Counted from the stretch's first letter, positions 7,313 through 15,821 are shown. The stretch: 36,852 nucleotides of DNA from Actinobacteria bacterium UBA3086 (GCA_002367305.1 DFBG01000162.1:1-36852); one strand, 5' to 3'. Notes: generated by a model from the sequence alone, not told the origin. A program made the numbers and translations.

Positions 7313-9748
7313 CTATGCGGGTGCTTTGCCCGTGAATCTGATCGCGACGATGGTCACGTCGTCGTTGATGCGGCCTCCAGCGAACCGTTCCGCCGATGCG
7401 AGGAGGTTCTCCACGGTCGCGTCCACAGGAGCGTGGCCAGCTCGTTCGACGATGTCGCGCACACCCTCCTCGCCCAGGAATCCACTGTCGTTGCGGGCGT
7501 CCAGCAGTCCATCGCTGAACAAGAGGATGGTCTCATCCAGCTCAAGAACATGCGACGAAGTCTCATAGAGTTGACCGGGGATCACGCCGAGAGGTGGATG
7601 GCTTTCAATCTGTTCACTCAGGCAGCGCCTCTCACGAATGAACATCGGGAGAGGGTGACCGGCACAGGCGAGATCCACGCGACCGGTTGTTGTGTTGATC
7701 GTGCCGTACACGGCAGTGATGAACTTTGACTCCTCTATCTGCTCGCCAATGACGTCATTCGATTTGGCAAGCACGCTTGCCGGAGTGTCATCCAGGTGGG
7801 CGAAGGCCCGAATCGTGCTGCGAGCAGTTGCGGTCAGTGTGGCTGCGGGAAGTCCCTTTCCTGAAACGTCTCCGATGACGAAGCCGACGAGATCCTCAGA
7901 GATCACGAAGGCGTCATAGAAGTCGCCTCCGATCCGAGCGAGTCGCTCGGCGCTGCGGTACGCGTGTCCGAGCGTGACCCCGGGCAGTGTCGAGGGCATG
8001 TCGAGAAGCGCGTTCTGAAGAGTCTCCGCGATGTTCCGCTCATTTTCGTAGAGATCGGCGTTCTCGATGGCCAGTGTGAGAGAGGTCGCCACCTTGCGAC
8101 CGAAGTCGATCTCATCATCGGTGAAGTGGTGCCTGTGTGCGTGGAAGTTGAGATAGAGGGTGCCGAAATGCTGACCACGCAGAGACAGGGGAACGGCAAG
8201 GACCGATCGTATGTCGAGCTGAATCATAATCTCGCGCTTGACTCGCGCGTCGTTGTGGGCGTCATCGATCGCCACCGGTTCGCCCAGTTGGGCGGCAAGC
8301 GTCGCGTGAGGCACGGTGTCGTCGGTGAACCCGCGACCGATGATATCGGTGGGGAAGCGGTAGGCATATCGGGTGACCCATAGATCCTTTTCGCGCATGG
8401 TGATAACCGCGCTGTCCGCTCCGAGGCCCTGGGCAGTGCGCACGCATGCCTTTGACAGGGTGTCGCCGATGTCCAGAGTCGAGTTGACCGCCATATCGAC
8501 CTCGTTGATGGCGACATTCAACTCGGCAGCCCTCTGCATGTTTTGCTCAGCGGTCTTGCGAGCGCTCACATCCTCGATAACTGAGATGAAATAGAGCGGG
8601 TCTCCGTGTTCGTTCCTCTGAACGGTTCGATTCACGTTCACCCAGGTCTCTCCGCCGCCCTTCCGAATGTAACGCTTCTCCAGGCGATATTGGTCGACCT
8701 CGTCGGCAAGCAGCCGCTGGATCAGGTGTTCCTCAAGGGCAAGATCATCCGGGTGGGTGACGTCGCGATAGCTCAGATGCTCCATTTCGCCGGGCTCGTA
8801 ACCAGTGATCTCGAGCAGGCGACGGTTCATTCGAAGCCAACGACCTTCAATCGAGATGTGTGCGATGCCAACGGAGGCTTGCTCGAATGTCGTCCGAAAG
8901 CGTTCCTCGCTCTCCGCCAGAGCCGCCGCCGCTTCGGTCAAGTCCTGGAACATCACATTGAGCGGTCGGGAAAGGGACGAGACGATGACCGCTCGGTAGA
9001 AGGCGAAGTAGGCGAATAGACGGACAACGTGTCCGATGATGTTCATGATTCCGAACACATCGTCGAAGTAGAGGGAGAAGGCGACCTCTCCGATCACGGT
9101 GAGGAGGATGGCCGTCTGCAGCAGTGAGAACACCGTCGGATCGAGCCGCGAGCGCCCCATGCGCAGGCGCACCAGCGAGGCGAGGAGGAGAACGCTGATG
9201 ACCACTTCGCTGATCAGTTTGAATGTCGTGAGCCCTTTGCCCTCAACGAAGGTTGCAGGGAGGACTCCCGTGAACGCAAGGACGACCAGAACAGTTGTGA
9301 GAGCACCCAATCCAACGAACGCGGGCCAGGGCCTCAGCTCCCGTATGAGGAATGTGGGTGCGATGAGAAGCGCCAAGGCCTGCAGATAGCGACCGAGGAT
9401 CCAGAGGGTTGTGGGCAGGTCCGTGTCGTACCCCGGGAAAACGCCGAACCCGGAGGGCCCCATACCCTTGTAAGCGAGCGTGTGCAATGCATCGATGCTA
9501 CCGATGAACAGGAATGCGATACCTATGAAGAGAAGAAGACTGTTGTCGTTGAATCGTCGCGAGTTCCAGGCAACCATGAACGTTCCTGTGGCGAGGACGA
9601 CCGAGATGAACTCGGCGAGTGAGTGAAAGATTGTTCCCCCGTCGTCTCCACCGATGCCGAATCGAATCGCGACGAGGCCTGCGGCCACGATGATGCCGCC
9701 GATCGCATAGACCCAGTTGCTGGAACGCGCGCGCGTCTTCGTATTCAT
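7313..9748 (-). CDS. Membrane sensor serine phosphatase: MASE3-PAS-GAF-PP2C (SpoIIE/RsbU type)
   Basis: This is an 811-residue membrane signalling phosphatase. Residues about 15-255 form a MASE3-like module with several helices and the motifs FHSLAEF (41-47) and ALHTLAYKGM (87-96). A PAS domain spans about 283-398 (FRTTFEQASVGIAHIS). A GAF domain spans about 412-565. A PP2C/SpoIIE domain spans about 590-806, with metal-binding residues in GGDFYD (607-612), GDVSGKG (626-632) and DDVTIVAI (796-803). Such enzymes dephosphorylate STAS-domain anti-anti-sigma factors. No STAS gene is adjacent; the nearest is the fusion at 28424. The ATG has GAGGAG only two bases upstream, an unusually short gap, so the exact start is a little uncertain. 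Confidence 0.9.
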   Translation of the reverse strand: MNTKTRARSSNWVYAIGGIIVAAGLVAIRFGIGGDDGGTIFHSLAEFISVVLATGTFMVAWNSRRFNDNSLLLFIGIAFLFIGSIDALHTLAYKGMGPSGFGVFPGYDTDLPTTLWILGRYLQALALLIAPTFLIRELRPWPAFVGLGALTTVLVVLAFTGVLPATFVEGKGLTTFKLISEVVISVLLLASLVRLRMGRSRLDPTVFSLLQTAILLTVIGEVAFSLYFDDVFGIMNIIGHVVRLFAYFAFYRAVIVSSLSRPLNVMFQDLTEAAAALAESEERFRTTFEQASVGIAHISIEGRWLRMNRRLLEITGYEPGEMEHLSYRDVTHPDDLALEEHLIQRLLADEVDQYRLEKRYIRKGGGETWVNVNRTVQRNEHGDPLYFISVIEDVSARKTAEQNMQRAAELNVAINEVDMAVNSTLDIGDTLSKACVRTAQGLGADSAVITMREKDLWVTRYAYRFPTDIIGRGFTDDTVPHATLAAQLGEPVAIDDAHNDARVKREIMIQLDIRSVLAVPLSLRGQHFGTLYLNFHAHRHHFTDDEIDFGRKVATSLTLAIENADLYENERNIAETLQNALLDMPSTLPGVTLGHAYRSAERLARIGGDFYDAFVISEDLVGFVIGDVSGKGLPAATLTATARSTIRAFAHLDDTPASVLAKSNDVIGEQIEESKFITAVYGTINTTTGRVDLACAGHPLPMFIRERRCLSEQIESHPPLGVIPGQLYETSSHVLELDETILLFSDGLLDARNDSGFLGEEGVRDIVERAGHAPVDATVENLLASAERFAGGRINDDVTIVAIRFTGKAPA

Positions 9749-9875
9749 GGCTCCTCGGTGACGAGTACGTGTTCGTCCTCGTTTCGACCCTGCTCATCTT
9801 ATGGTCGCACGCTGGGAGGGGCGGGGCAACATCTGAGGATTCGATTGGTCTAGACTGTCTGCTGGAGGTGGCGAG

Positions 9876-10589
9876 GTGCTTCGGTTCAATCAGATCGTGA
9901 TCGGGGAGGGCGGACTCCCTTCCTGTGGCAAGTGCGCGCCTCATGCTGACGCGGTGTTCCGCTCGTCGGACAAGATCATTGAGAATATTCACGAGGCGGC
10001 TCAGAGTCTCCGCGGACCCGTGCTCAATGTCTCGTTCGTTGGAACTGAAGCGTTCCTTCATCCCGAAATGCCCTTGCTTGTCACTTCGGCCGTGGAAGCG
10101 GGCGCAAGCCGCGTGGGCGTCATGACCGGCGGCCAGGCGCTTTCACACGGCAACAATGCCGCAGGCATCCTTCATGCAGGTGTGAGACATGTCGACGTGG
10201 TGTGTCTGGGCGACGAGGCTACACACGATGAACTCACCCGTTCCCCTGGTTCATTCGCTGCCGCTCGTGCGGGGGTGAAGGCGGTTCATGCTGCGGCGGG
10301 AGAGGCCGGTATCCACATTGCGGTCATGGGGCATGTACCTGTGTGTCGGCACAACGTTCATGCGATCCCCGGTGCCGTGATGGAGCTCATCACCATGGGT
10401 GTGATCGCGGTGCATCTCCAGCCTGCGAATGACCTTGACGTGGCTCACAATATCGAGTGGTTCGGTGCTGCATTTCAGACAGGCATCATGCATGGAACGT
10501 GGGTGTGTGCTGAGCCTGCGGACATCAATCTCTTCGAGCGTTGGTCCCTGCACGTCGGCGATCCGTGTCACGTGGGGGTGGCACGATGA
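9876..10589 (+). CDS. Radical-SAM-like TIM-barrel protein lacking the complete CX3CX2C motif
   Basis: The 237-residue product has the fold signature of radical SAM enzymes: VSFVGTEAFLHPEMPLLV (residues about 53-70) resembles the GGEP strand, and EAGASRVGVMTGGQAL, then HVDVVCLGDEATHDELTRSPGSF, match later strands. The N terminus has only Cys17-x2-Cys20 (SCGKC); the first cysteine of CX3CX2C is absent. An in-frame stop at 9834-9836 rules out a longer N terminus containing it. It may therefore be a catalytically dead partner, or bind a cluster in another way. The GTG start has GGAGG at 9864-9868. It overlaps the next gene by ATGA, implying co-translation with the cobalamin radical SAM enzyme. 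Specific function is unknown. Confidence 0.8.
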   Translation: MLRFNQIVIGEGGLPSCGKCAPHADAVFRSSDKIIENIHEAAQSLRGPVLNVSFVGTEAFLHPEMPLLVTSAVEAGASRVGVMTGGQALSHGNNAAGILHAGVRHVDVVCLGDEATHDELTRSPGSFAAARAGVKAVHAAAGEAGIHIAVMGHVPVCRHNVHAIPGAVMELITMGVIAVHLQPANDLDVAHNIEWFGAAFQTGIMHGTWVCAEPADINLFERWSLHVGDPCHVGVAR

Positions 10590-11845
10590 GTGAGCCCCTT
10601 CGCATTGCACTTGTCGCTCTCAATTCTCCGGGATATCAGTCGCTCGGCCTGGCGTATGTGCGCGCTCACGCGCAGGAGGACACTCGTCTGCGCGGGAGGG
10701 TCGCGTTCACCACACTCGATCTCTCCTCGGATGAGGATCCATGGTGGGTGGCGTATCGGGTGCTCACCATGGAGCCCGACGTGGTGGCGTTCTCGGTCAT
10801 GTGCTGGAATGCGCGAAGGATCTACGATGCCGCCGCACTCATCAAGGCCGCTCGTCCCGACACGCGGATCGTCCTCGGGGGTCCCGAGGTCTCCGAGAAT
10901 GCCCATGCGGTCCTTGCCGACAATCCGGCTGTCGAGGTCGTCGTGCGGGGAGAAGGAGAGCAGACGTTCACCGAACTCGTGGATGTCATGCGCAACGGGC
11001 GCAAGGTCAGTTACGTTGACGGTGTGACCGCGCGAGCCGGTGAACGTATCATCGCCGCTCCAGACAGGGCACTCGCCAATCTCGACGACCTGCCCTCTCC
11101 GTATCTGACGGGCGTGCTTCAACCTCTTCAGGGTTCGACCTACCTGGAGACGTTCCGCGGGTGCCCGCACAGTTGCGCGTACTGTTTCGAGGGCAAAGGG
11201 TTCCCTCAGATCCGAAGCTTCTCTCCCGAGCGCGTCAAGCGTGAAGTTCAGATGATCACCGATGCGGGTATCGATGAGTTCTCATTCATCGATCCGGTGT
11301 TCAACCTGAACAGGTCTCGGCTCGAGTTGGTGTCAGGCATCATGAAGCCCTTCGCGGACAAGGGAGTTCGTCTCCATACGATCGAGGTCGACATCGAACG
11401 CATTGACGCGGAAGAGGCCCAGCTCCTGTGGGATGCCGGTGTGCGAACAGTTGAGACCGGACCGCAGACTGTGGGTGCCAAGGCGCTCGAAATCTGTGAC
11501 CGCGGCTTCAATCGTGAACGGTTCATCACCGGGGTCGAGTCGCTCAAGAACGTGGGTATATCCGTTGAGTGCGATCTCATCGTTGGGCTTCCCGGCGACA
11601 CGACCGCCGATGTCCTCCAGAGCATCGCATTCGTGCTTTCTGTGGATCCAGGGAAGTTGCAGATGTCCACTCTGTGCGTGTTACCCGGTACCACGCTCTG
11701 GGATCGCGCCGATGAGCTCGGACTGGTGTACAATTCGCAACCACCCCACGAAGTCATTCAGACCGCTGATATCGACTTCGCTGACCTGCGGCGACTCGAG
11801 GCGTATGGCACCGCTCTCGCCGCCCGCTATCGGGCCCGTATCTGA
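10586..11845 (+). CDS. Cobalamin-binding-domain radical SAM enzyme (class B type)
   Basis: The 419-residue product starts with a Rossmann-like B12-binding domain (residues about 5-145; AFSVMCWNARRIYDAAALIK and IVLGGPEVSENA are typical). The radical SAM core follows from about residue 183, with the [4Fe-4S] motif C193-x3-C197-x2-C200 in GCPHSCAYC. Later core blocks such as IDPVFNL and CDLIVGLPGDT are conserved. The family includes methylases and ring-forming enzymes, and the substrate cannot be named. The ATG at 10586 overlaps the previous stop (ATGA) and is preceded by GGGGGTGG; an in-frame upstream start would lie inside the previous gene. The aminotransferase begins 26 bases after the stop. 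Confidence 0.9.
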   Translation: MSEPLRIALVALNSPGYQSLGLAYVRAHAQEDTRLRGRVAFTTLDLSSDEDPWWVAYRVLTMEPDVVAFSVMCWNARRIYDAAALIKAARPDTRIVLGGPEVSENAHAVLADNPAVEVVVRGEGEQTFTELVDVMRNGRKVSYVDGVTARAGERIIAAPDRALANLDDLPSPYLTGVLQPLQGSTYLETFRGCPHSCAYCFEGKGFPQIRSFSPERVKREVQMITDAGIDEFSFIDPVFNLNRSRLELVSGIMKPFADKGVRLHTIEVDIERIDAEEAQLLWDAGVRTVETGPQTVGAKALEICDRGFNRERFITGVESLKNVGISVECDLIVGLPGDTTADVLQSIAFVLSVDPGKLQMSTLCVLPGTTLWDRADELGLVYNSQPPHEVIQTADIDFADLRRLEAYGTALAARYRARI

Positions 11846-11871
11846 GTGTGTTCCTGCCGAGAGGAGCTCTC

Positions 11872-13032
11872 GTGAGTCCTGTTTCACGCCGCGCCGACGC
11901 CATCCGCCCCTTCGTGGTCATGGATATCGTCGCGCTGGCCAAGCGACTGCAGGCCGAGGGTCGCGACATCGTGCGGCTGGAGATCGGTGATCCTGACATG
12001 CCCACACCTGAGGTCGTCAAAGAGGCGGCTGAGCGGGCCATGCACGCGGGTCACACCGGCTACACTGAGTCCGCAGGCATCCCTGATCTGCGTGAGGCCA
12101 TTTCCGCGCGTTATGTCAGGGACTATGACGTGCGCGTTGATCCCGACGACATCATCGTCACTCAGGGCACCTCACCGGCCATGCTGCTCCTCTTTGGCAC
12201 ACTGCTCGATCCCGGCGACGAGGTCATCATTTCCGATCCCTGCTATCCGGCCTACGCGAACTACATCAACTTCCTGGGTGGCGTTCCGGTTCCCGTGCGC
12301 GTGCGCGCCGAAGAGGGATTCACGTTCCGCTCAGCTGAGGTGCGGGCAGCGATCACGCCGCGCACACGGGCGATCATGATCAACAGTCCAGCCAACCCCA
12401 TGGGAACCGTGCTCGGAGAGAAGGACCTCGCCGAGCTCGCAGCAATCGCCGAGGAGCACTCTCTCTATATCGCCAGTGACGAGATCTATCATGGTCTCCA
12501 GTTCGAAGGCAAAGAACGAAGCATCCTCGAATTCACCGATCGAGCATTCGTGCTCAATGGGTTCTCCAAGGCGTATGCCATGACTGGATGGCGCTTGGGA
12601 TACATGATCGCGCCGCGGCAGTTCGTCCGTCCCGCCGAGAAGATACAGCAGAATTTCTTCCTCTGTGCGAACCACTTCGTGCAGGTGGCGGGCGCAGTCG
12701 CGCTTGCTCAGGTTGGTGGCGAGGTCGACCGTATGCGTGCGATATATGACGAGCGGCGGCGCTATCTCATAGGTGCACTCAGGGGCATTGGCCTCAGAAT
12801 CGCAACCGAACCGACAGGTGCGTTCTATGTGTTCGCAGATGCCAGTCATTGGGGCGAGGATTCGTTGGATCTCGCGTACCGTCTGCTTCATGAGGCGGGC
12901 GTGGCGACGGCGCCAGGCATCGATTTCGGTTCCGGGGGAGAGGGTTTCCTGCGGTTCAGCTATGCGACATCGATGGATCGCCTCAAGGAGGGCGTTTCGC
13001 GCCTTGACACGTGGGCAAAAGGCGCTCGGTAG
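11872..13032 (+). CDS. Class I/II PLP-dependent aminotransferase
   Basis: This is a fold-type I aminotransferase of 386 residues, probably acting on an amino acid or an amino-acid-like intermediate. The N terminus SRRADAIRPFVVMDI and EIGDPDMPTP is family-typical. PLP-site residues are visible: Asn175 in NSPANPMG, Asp203 and Tyr206 in ASDEIYHGL, Schiff-base Lys233 in NGFSKAYAMTGWRLGY, and an Arg in the C-terminal FLRFSYA. The GTG at 11872 is preferred over the in-frame GTG at 11848 because GAGGAG lies at 11861-11866 and the homologous N terminus begins there. The close spacing suggests it serves the same pathway as the two radical-SAM-type genes upstream, but it could equally be a housekeeping aspartate- or alanine-type aminotransferase. 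Confidence 0.92.
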   Translation: MSPVSRRADAIRPFVVMDIVALAKRLQAEGRDIVRLEIGDPDMPTPEVVKEAAERAMHAGHTGYTESAGIPDLREAISARYVRDYDVRVDPDDIIVTQGTSPAMLLLFGTLLDPGDEVIISDPCYPAYANYINFLGGVPVPVRVRAEEGFTFRSAEVRAAITPRTRAIMINSPANPMGTVLGEKDLAELAAIAEEHSLYIASDEIYHGLQFEGKERSILEFTDRAFVLNGFSKAYAMTGWRLGYMIAPRQFVRPAEKIQQNFFLCANHFVQVAGAVALAQVGGEVDRMRAIYDERRRYLIGALRGIGLRIATEPTGAFYVFADASHWGEDSLDLAYRLLHEAGVATAPGIDFGSGGEGFLRFSYATSMDRLKEGVSRLDTWAKGAR

Positions 13033-13113
13033 CGCAGTTCGTACGGGTATGGATGTTGTCCATCAGATGATACTTGTCGGATGCCCCATCTATGCCGATA
13101 GCAGATATGGACG

Positions 13114-13132
13114 TTGGGTTATCGCAACCCAG
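13114..13132 (+). other. Small hairpin in the gap between aminotransferase and PHP genes
   Basis: TTGGGTT (13114-13120) can pair with AACCCAG (13126-13132) around ATCGC, with the outermost pair a G-U. No T-run follows. The rest of the 187-base gap (13033-13219) shows no clear promoter or ORF. It may be a weak terminator or nothing at all. Confidence 0.3.
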
Positions 13133-13219
13133 TGAGATTCCCACATCGGTATGGGATTTGCTCAATAAGTGCGACATGAACCGACGTGGTCGAATAGGCC
13201 ACAAGGGGGCATTCCAAGA

Positions 13220-13942
13220 GTGAACGATACATGGAGCAAAGCTGATCTTCATATGCACAGCAGCCATAGTGACGGGCTGGCTCGGATTCCTGAGATCATG
13301 GACTACGTTCAGGATCACACCGATCTAAAGGTCATTGCCATCACCGACCACAACACCATCGACGGTGCGCTCTTCGCGCAGTCTCTTGCAGAGATGTATG
13401 ACTTCGAGGTTGTCGTCGGCGAAGAGGTCTCGTCAAAGTCCGGTCACATAATCGGACTCTATCTCACGGAGAACATTCCTGCGGGCCTGTCGGCGGCAGA
13501 GACCATCTCTCGCATCAACGACCAGAACGGTGTCGCCATCATGCCTCACCCGTTCTCAAGCCAGGGCGTATTCGGACCCCTGGGAACATCGGGTTTTGGA
13601 GCCGCGGTTAACGATCTCGCGTTCCATGCACTTGAGGTCTACAACTCAATGCCGTTCCTGGTCTGGGCCAACAAGATCGCTGCCAAGATGTTCGCTGGCG
13701 GCACCGGACTCGCCGCGACCGGCGGTTCGGACGCCCATATGCTCAAGAGCATCGGCAAGGGATATACGATGTTCAGGGGAACGACCGCGGATGAGCTGCG
13801 TGCGAGCCTGGATCGTCTGGAGACTCGCGGAGAGGCCACAGGGCGTGGCGGTCTGGGAGTGATGCTGCGCTACGCGTTCCACTTCCCGCAGATTCGTCGC
13901 CGTCAGGCATGGAACTGGGATCGCTGCAAGGCGAGCGAGTAG
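13220..13942 (+). CDS. PHP-domain metal-dependent phosphoesterase
   Basis: The 240-residue product is a compact PHP-domain protein. It carries the four PHP motifs: DLHMHSSHSD (9-18), ITDHNTIDG (41-49), VGEEVSSKSGHIIG (66-79) with His110 in MPHPFSS, and GGSDAH (168-173). These His/Asp/Glu residues normally hold a trinuclear metal centre that hydrolyses phosphoesters or nucleotides. The substrate is unknown; relatives range from histidinol phosphatase to nucleotide phosphatases. The GTG at 13220 is chosen because the PHP motif then starts at residue 9; AAGGGGG lies at 13203-13209. An in-frame GTG at 13169 would add 17 unconserved residues. The gene converges on the chelatase-like gene with only 4 bases between stops. 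Confidence 0.88.
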   Translation: MNDTWSKADLHMHSSHSDGLARIPEIMDYVQDHTDLKVIAITDHNTIDGALFAQSLAEMYDFEVVVGEEVSSKSGHIIGLYLTENIPAGLSAAETISRINDQNGVAIMPHPFSSQGVFGPLGTSGFGAAVNDLAFHALEVYNSMPFLVWANKIAAKMFAGGTGLAATGGSDAHMLKSIGKGYTMFRGTTADELRASLDRLETRGEATGRGGLGVMLRYAFHFPQIRRRQAWNWDRCKASE

Positions 13943-13946
13943 TCTC

Positions 13947-15179
13947 CTAGTCGTCCAGTTCCACTGCTGTTTCCCGAACAGCCGTTGCGAGTGCTTCCGC
14001 TACTTCCGCCCGATCTCCCCATGCGCCCATCTGTACGGTCCTGATCCGCGGGTCGACCCGAGACTGTCTGACCGCCATGGGGAAGTCCAGTAGGGTGGAG
14101 ATGCAGTCGACTGGATGACAGGCGGGACTGATCAGTACCTTCGAAGCTCCCAGTGCCGCGAGATGACGCACTGTCTCGGTGATGTTCGGATCACGCCAGT
14201 CGGCCCAGGCAGTACGGATCAGGTGGTTCTCCATGCCTTTCTCCAACAGGATCATCCGCACCCGATTGATGAATGACTGCTCTTGGGCATCGAATGCGCG
14301 ATGTGCTTGTTCACGTGCCTCCGGCTGCCCATGTGAGACGAGTGCCACCCCCGTCACGCTGGAGTCCTCTGTCGCGCCCAGGATCCTGTTCGCCACGAGT
14401 TGAGCCAGTTGTTCGGATGCCCACAGCGGAGGAGCGTAGACGATGCGTATCCCCGCCAGATGCGGTTTAAGGACATCCACCGCGCATTTGGCCTTGTCTA
14501 TGTGGAACGCCTCCGCCACTGAGATGCCGACAATGACGAATCGGCGGTATCCCTGATCCGCCGCCTGGGCGACCGCGGTATCAAGACCGCGGTGACCGAT
14601 GCACCATACGGCATCCACAACGGGATACTCATCCGCGTCGAGCAGCGATCGGACTCGCTTGATGATCGCGCGTACATCGTTGGTCGCCGGACTCGTTCCC
14701 TCGATCGCGCGGTATCGAGCTTTCTGCGCTGCGTATAGGAACGGTGTGATGCCGACGGAATGCTCGGGACCGCCCTCCATCGCGATTTCCTCAAGGTCGC
14801 CGGCAGTGGTGAAGGGATCGTAGGTCTCCGGTTCAGCGCAGGTGACGAACAGTGCAACCGTACCTGGGCGTTCCGGGGGGAGCGGGTTGGGGAGGGAAAC
14901 GTTCGGTACTCTTCTTCTGAGGCCGCTCAAGTATGCCGAGGCGAGACCGTAGCCTCCAGCGAACGCCGCTAGGCTCAGCAGGGCTGCGTATGCGGTGATG
15001 TCCGCCCGCTGAAAGGCTGTCGTGATTGAGACCGAACCCCATGCAGTGAGGGCGAGCGCGGAGATTGCCGCGATGCCGGATCCGATCTCAAACCGGCGAG
15101 GAGCGGCTAAGGCACTCACGGCCGCCGCACCCACCACCAGGGCGCCGACCGTCAGGGCTATCCACGCGCCTGTGAGCAT
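13947..15179 (-). CDS. Membrane-anchored ferrochelatase-like protein
   Basis: The 410-residue product has three N-terminal membrane helices (about 3-25, 35-55, 62-86), followed by a soluble two-lobed domain from about residue 105. That domain resembles the ferrochelatase superfamily: GITPFLYAAQKARYRAI, and VALVSHGQPE with His283 in the place of the ferrochelatase SxHxLP His. LISPACHPVDCISTLLD sits where ferrochelatases carry the SDxxE acidic site. Here Cys354, His355 and Cys359 occur, and the catalytic Glu appears to be missing. No heme or cobalamin genes are adjacent. Function as a true metal chelatase is doubtful and untested. The ATG has a strong AAGGAGG six bases upstream. It diverges from the thioredoxin operon. 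Confidence 0.72.
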   Translation of the reverse strand: MLTGAWIALTVGALVVGAAAVSALAAPRRFEIGSGIAAISALALTAWGSVSITTAFQRADITAYAALLSLAAFAGGYGLASAYLSGLRRRVPNVSLPNPLPPERPGTVALFVTCAEPETYDPFTTAGDLEEIAMEGGPEHSVGITPFLYAAQKARYRAIEGTSPATNDVRAIIKRVRSLLDADEYPVVDAVWCIGHRGLDTAVAQAADQGYRRFVIVGISVAEAFHIDKAKCAVDVLKPHLAGIRIVYAPPLWASEQLAQLVANRILGATEDSSVTGVALVSHGQPEAREQAHRAFDAQEQSFINRVRMILLEKGMENHLIRTAWADWRDPNITETVRHLAALGASKVLISPACHPVDCISTLLDFPMAVRQSRVDPRIRTVQMGAWGDRAEVAEALATAVRETAVELDD

Positions 15180-15221
15180 AGAGTTCCTCCTTACACTTGA
15201 TGATACCTTTCCGGTCGTATG

Positions 15222-15249
15222 TTGACACCAATACCCCAGGGGGTATACT
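15222..15249 (+). promoter_or_regulatory. Consensus sigma-70 promoter of the thioredoxin operon with overlapping CsoR-type operator
   Basis: TTGACA (15222-15227, perfect -35) and TATACT (15244-15249, 5/6) are 16 bases apart. The inverted repeat ATACCCC-AG-GGGGTAT occupies 15231-15246, covering the spacer and half of the -10. This is the ideal position for steric repression. The repeat matches the known G-tract operators of CsoR/CstR-family repressors and the one beside the repressor gene at 16610-16626. Confidence 0.85.
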
Positions 15250-15290
15250 TAGGGGTACAAGTCTCGTATAGCCTGAGATAGGAGATAGAA

Positions 15291-15617
15291 ATGAGTTCTG
15301 CTGTGAAGGACGTGAACGCCGCCCAGTTCGCCGCTGAGGTGCTGGATTCGGGTAAGCCGGTCGTCGTCGATTTCTGGGCGCCGTGGTGTGGACCGTGCAA
15401 GGTCGTGGGCCCTGAAGTTGACAAGTTGGCCGCTCGTTTCGGCGACGACGTCAAGTTCGTGAAGCTCAACATAGATGATAATCGCGATATCGCAATCAAG
15501 TATGGAGTCATGAGTATTCCTACCATCGCCAAGTTCGAGCGTGGAAGTGTCACGGCCCAGGTAGTCGGCGCACGTGGTGCCGATCAGCTGGTTCGTGAAC
15601 TCTCGCTGGAGGGATAG
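15291..15617 (+). CDS. trx: Thioredoxin
   Basis: This is a small cytosolic disulfide reductase of 108 residues with the classic active site WAPWCGPCK (Cys33 and Cys36), the VVDFWA strand before it, and the cis-Pro segment SIPTIAKF. The ATG is preceded by AGGAGA (15280-15285). It heads an operon with the FmdB zinc-ribbon gene, and their Shine-Dalgarno and stop sequences overlap. Its promoter carries a CsoR/CstR-type operator, so it is probably induced by the stress that the repressor senses; thioredoxin can clear protein persulfides. No thioredoxin reductase gene lies in the window. Confidence 0.95.
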   Translation: MSSAVKDVNAAQFAAEVLDSGKPVVVDFWAPWCGPCKVVGPEVDKLAARFGDDVKFVKLNIDDNRDIAIKYGVMSIPTIAKFERGSVTAQVVGARGADQLVRELSLEG

Positions 15618-15620
15618 ACG

Positions 15621-15821
15621 TTGCCTACCTATGACCTGACGTGTAAGGATTGTGGTGAGCACTCAGAGAAGTTCATGATGCGGTTGATTCGCGAGGAGGA
15701 CAAAGTCTGTTCCTCATGCGGTTCCACCAACGTCAGTCAGGGGCTCGGAGGCGGGTATCTGAGTGGCGGCACGGTGACTTCTGAAATCGAGAGCGGGTGC
15801 GGCGGCGGAGGGTTCTCTTGA
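15621..15821 (+). CDS. FmdB-family zinc-ribbon protein with Gly/Cys-rich tail
   Basis: This is a 66-residue putative regulatory zinc ribbon. The start MPTYDLTCKDCG matches the FmdB family (MPxYxYxCxxC), with the zinc ligands Cys8, Cys11, Cys30 and Cys33. The C terminus is a flexible glycine-rich tail ending in CGGGGFS (from Cys60). The TTG start is supported by GGAGGG at 15608-15613 and the family N terminus. It follows trx by three bases. Family members are poorly characterised; the first was found near formamidase/amidase genes. The role here is unknown, perhaps linked to thiol or metal stress by its operator-controlled operon. Confidence 0.85.
   Translation: MPTYDLTCKDCGEHSEKFMMRLIREEDKVCSSCGSTNVSQGLGGGYLSGGTVTSEIESGCGGGGFS

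Noticed and set aside
9851..9856. TAGACT as a -10 element for the radical-SAM-like gene at 9876
   Set aside because: No -35 hexamer resembling TTGACA is present 16-18 bases upstream, and the distance to the start codon alone is not enough support.
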